From Ministeria vibrans ATCC 50519 (Eukaryota; Opisthokonta; Filasterea): 43,499 nt of DNA. A program made the translations under genes and the position numbers. Location: NCBI GenBank assembly GCA_943704425.1, contig CALSCP010000364.1:25791-69289 (forward strand). The letters run 5' to 3'. Below, one piece after another: positions 41,522 to 43,499 of the stretch. Position 1 is the first letter of the stretch. The number at the start of each line of letters is the position of its first letter. The notes beneath the pieces were generated by a model. The model did no database searches and was not told the origin of the DNA. It worked only from the letters and a program-made list of their open reading frames with translations.

Positions 41522-42981
41522 TATGTCTTTGGATGTCTTTGGATGTCTTTGTGTGTGTGTGTGTGTGTCTGTATGTCTTTGTGTATGTGTGTATGTGTGT
41601 GTCTTTGTATGTCTTTGTGTGCGTGTGTGTGTGTCTTTGTGTGTGTGTGTGTGTCGTGGTATGTCTTTGTGTGTGTGACCTTGAGCATGCATTTGTGCAT
41701 GTACTTGTGCATGCATTTGTGTGTCTTTGTGGTGCGTTATCGTAGTACTTATTCAACTTTATGCACTGTAGAGAAAATCCAACTCCCTACAAAGAGAATC
41801 ATCAAGTCCGACAAATTCGACCCGGACTTTATCATTTCAAGACGGAAAGAGTTGGGAAGGTGAAGAGGCGGAGGAAATGAAGAAAAAGTGTTTCACTTCA
41901 CTGAACTGGCCCCTTTTTCCCCGTCAGATATCTCAATTCGATTTTGCGCACACCAAGTTTCCGTATGTCGTCGGCTTTGCGAAAGTTCCTTGACGAGACG
42001 TACGCCAACGATGGCGACAATGACGGATGGCTCAAACAAATAGGTATCATAGAGGAGTTGTCGTGGTCACGCTGCAATGTCAAACCCCCCATTTTTTTTT
42101 CCATGTCAGGCAACATCTTCTCAAAGCTACTGGATACACTAGCGTCGGACATGGCCAACGGCTCGACGCGGTCGGTCTCGTCGTCTGCGTCTGGGCGCCA
42201 CGGCCACCGCCAACCACGCAGTTCCTCCTCCTCCTCTCCGTCCACCACCTCGCCCTCTTCCCAGACTCGCTCATCTGGTCGCTCTTCCGGTCGCTCATCC
42301 GGTCGTTCATCCGGTCGCTCTTCTGCCTCTTCGTCGCGCTCTCCATCTCCTTCGCGGCGCGCCTCAGACGACTCTTCGCGCCAACACGCGTTCAACAAAG
42401 CCCTTCAGAAGCAACAGTACGAAGAGCATCAGCGCCAACAGAGCTCCTACTGGGCCACCCAGCCCAACCCACATCGTCTCACTGGCGACCTTTGGCGCTC
42501 AGGTACTCAGCCCTCGGAACCCGCCTCTACACCGAGTGTCAACAGTAGCGGCAACGCCACGAGCACACCACCGACCCCCACTGGTGACGCAGACTCGGCC
42601 ATGTCGCTTCACCGTCTCCTCGACAGCAACACACCCATCACTATCCCTCTTCCGGGCATCAACAAGCCCATACCCAAACGCGTCCTCTCCCTCCGCACCG
42701 CCTATGACTACGAACGCATTCGTCCTCGCCACGGCACACCACCAACCAGATCTCGCGACTCTGGCTCTTTCCGTCCCTCCTCCCCAAACTCACCCTCCCG
42801 CCGTTCCAGCTCCTCTTCCTCCTCCTCCTCCGCCGTCGCCTCCGCCTCTTCTCCCTCCGCCGCCCGACCCGCTCTCCCCCCAGCTGACTCAAACGAGACT
42901 CGCGCGCGCCTCTTTCTTCGTGACTACCAAAGACACCGCTTTGGCATGAGAGCGGCGAGACTACCTAAAGCTGTCCAATAG
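40921..42981 (+). CDS. PX-domain protein with Ser/Arg-rich C-terminal region
   Basis: Six exons (40921-41034, 41227-41268, 41339-41440, 41774-41859, 41928-42043, 42110-42981) give 443 residues. If the 66-base segment 42044-42109 is not an intron, the protein has 465. Residues about 38-150 are a PX domain: [37 protein letters not shown] with the PI3P-binding RRYSDF, then [20 protein letters not shown] and [22 protein letters not shown] domains recruit proteins to PI3P-rich endosomes, so this is a sorting-nexin-like protein. The rest is low complexity: four SSGR repeats, SPSPSRR, long Ser runs and Pro-rich stretches, without a BAR domain. The AG used for exon 4 is the second of two (CTGTAGAG|AAA), chosen to keep phase. 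Confidence 0.8.
41474..41720. repeat. (TG)n and TGTCTTTG minisatellite
   Basis: A pure TG run (41474-41518) continues as imperfect repeats of TGTCTTTGTGTGTG units in the PX gene intron 41441-41773. Confidence 0.93.
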
Positions 42982-43085
42982 TAGTAGTATTCATCTTGAG
43001 TTGTACATTTACAAAAGACGTAACCTTATCTAACCAGAGAGAGAAAAAAATAAACAAAATTAACTTATTACACATATCTCTCTTC

Positions 43086-43160
43086 ATGTCTGAATCAGGA
43101 TCGCGGAAGAGCAGTGCGCTCGCATCGCTGGCGAAGAAGAGCGCTCGCTCCACTCACGGC
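43086..43160 (+). CDS. First exon of an unidentified gene, rest outside or unresolved
   Basis: ATG at 43086 opens 25 codons: MSESGSRKSSALASLAKKSA, then RSTHG, followed by a good donor (GGC|GTACGT at 43161). The lead is basic and Ser-rich, with no family signature. A possible second exon starts after CTGCAG at 43306 (TGFVGWFYNKNRCVSS) in compatible phase 0, but I cannot confirm it. The window ends in poly-T about 340 bases downstream. The 104 bases upstream separate it from the PX gene, on the same strand. Confidence 0.4.
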
Positions 43161-43461
43161 GTACGTGTCGGCCCATCCATCCCGTCCCTGCCCCTCTGCC
43201 CCGTCCCCTCGCCCGCCTCCCGACCCCCTCCCTCTCCCATTCCGACATCTTCTTGGTGGCAATGGCGTTGCTTCCGCCCCCGCGCTCGCTCCTGCTGTGC
43301 TGCAGACGGGGTTCGTTGGGTGGTTTTACAACAAAAACAGATGTGTCTCGTCCCGCGCAAGAAAAACCCATAGGCCACCCTTGCTGACCCATCCCGCGTC
43401 GCTGCCACACAGCACACCCCTGCTGGCGTCACTTCCAATCCCAACCATTCTCACTTTTCTC

Positions 43462-43468
<7 letters not shown>

Positions 43469-43499
<31 letters not shown>
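43469..43499. repeat. Terminal poly-T tract
   Basis: The window ends inside a run of at least 31 T. This fits homopolymers acting as contig ends in this assembly, as at 3423-3455. Confidence 0.9.

Noticed and set aside
41474-41720. Regular TG and TGTCTTTG repeats considered as a CRISPR-like array
   Set aside because: There are no unique spacers of constant length. It is an intronic minisatellite in a eukaryotic gene.

Overview
This is a stretch of nuclear DNA from an intron-rich eukaryote, almost certainly a unicellular protist. Genes are dense, sit on both strands, and are cut by many short GT-AG introns. Introns and spacers are full of simple repeats (poly-T, TG, GA, CT, ATT). A class II DAHP synthase (shikimate pathway) argues against an animal. 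SERINC, a syndetin-type VPS50, a Treslin-like replication factor, an Unr/CSDE1-like cold-shock protein and a DUF1765 protein fit an amoebozoan or opisthokont-relative protist. I cannot name the species.

Layout from left to right: class II DAHP synthase (-, 3' end off the window); DJ-1/PARK7-like protein (+); the last three exons of a SERINC gene (-); a poly-T junction; a SWI/SNF (BRM-type) ATPase lacking its 5' half (+); an intronless, probably mitochondrial DEAD-box helicase (+); a 14-exon C2-C1-DUF1765 protein (-); SUMO (+); the mitochondrial cysteine desulfurase NFS1 (+); a caspase/metacaspase-NB-ARC gene cut by a run of Ns (+); the first nine exons of SERINC (-); a carnitine acyltransferase with signals for both mitochondria and peroxisomes (-); a Treslin/TICRR-like protein (-); an unrecognised multi-pass membrane protein (+); mitoribosomal protein mL49 (+); VPS50/syndetin (+, with a second N gap in intron 1); a CSDE1/Unr-like RNA-binding protein (-); a PX-domain protein (+); and the first exon of one further gene (+). 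I worked out exon boundaries by hand, and reading phase is kept at every junction listed.

The genes are mostly housekeeping and do not form one pathway. Several concern mitochondria or peroxisomes (NFS1, mL49, DEAD-box helicase, carnitine acyltransferase). Others serve membranes and traffic (SERINC, VPS50, PX protein), chromatin and replication (SWI/SNF, Treslin, SUMO) or RNA control (CSDE1-like). The most unusual gene is the caspase-like/NB-ARC fusion at 18605-20653. It carries a nucleotide-switch module and a protease on one chain, as self-activating immune or cell-death sensors do, and its sensor end is lost in the gap.

One structural point matters for any user of this window. The two SERINC pieces, 17 kb apart, are the two halves of one complete gene of about 427 codons broken inside a single phase-0 intron. 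The block between them (about 3460-20653) ends in a truncated gene on each side. One join is a poly-T tract; the other is an N gap followed by 34 bases copied from the DEAD-box gene. This looks like a scaffolding error, though a real insertion is not excluded.
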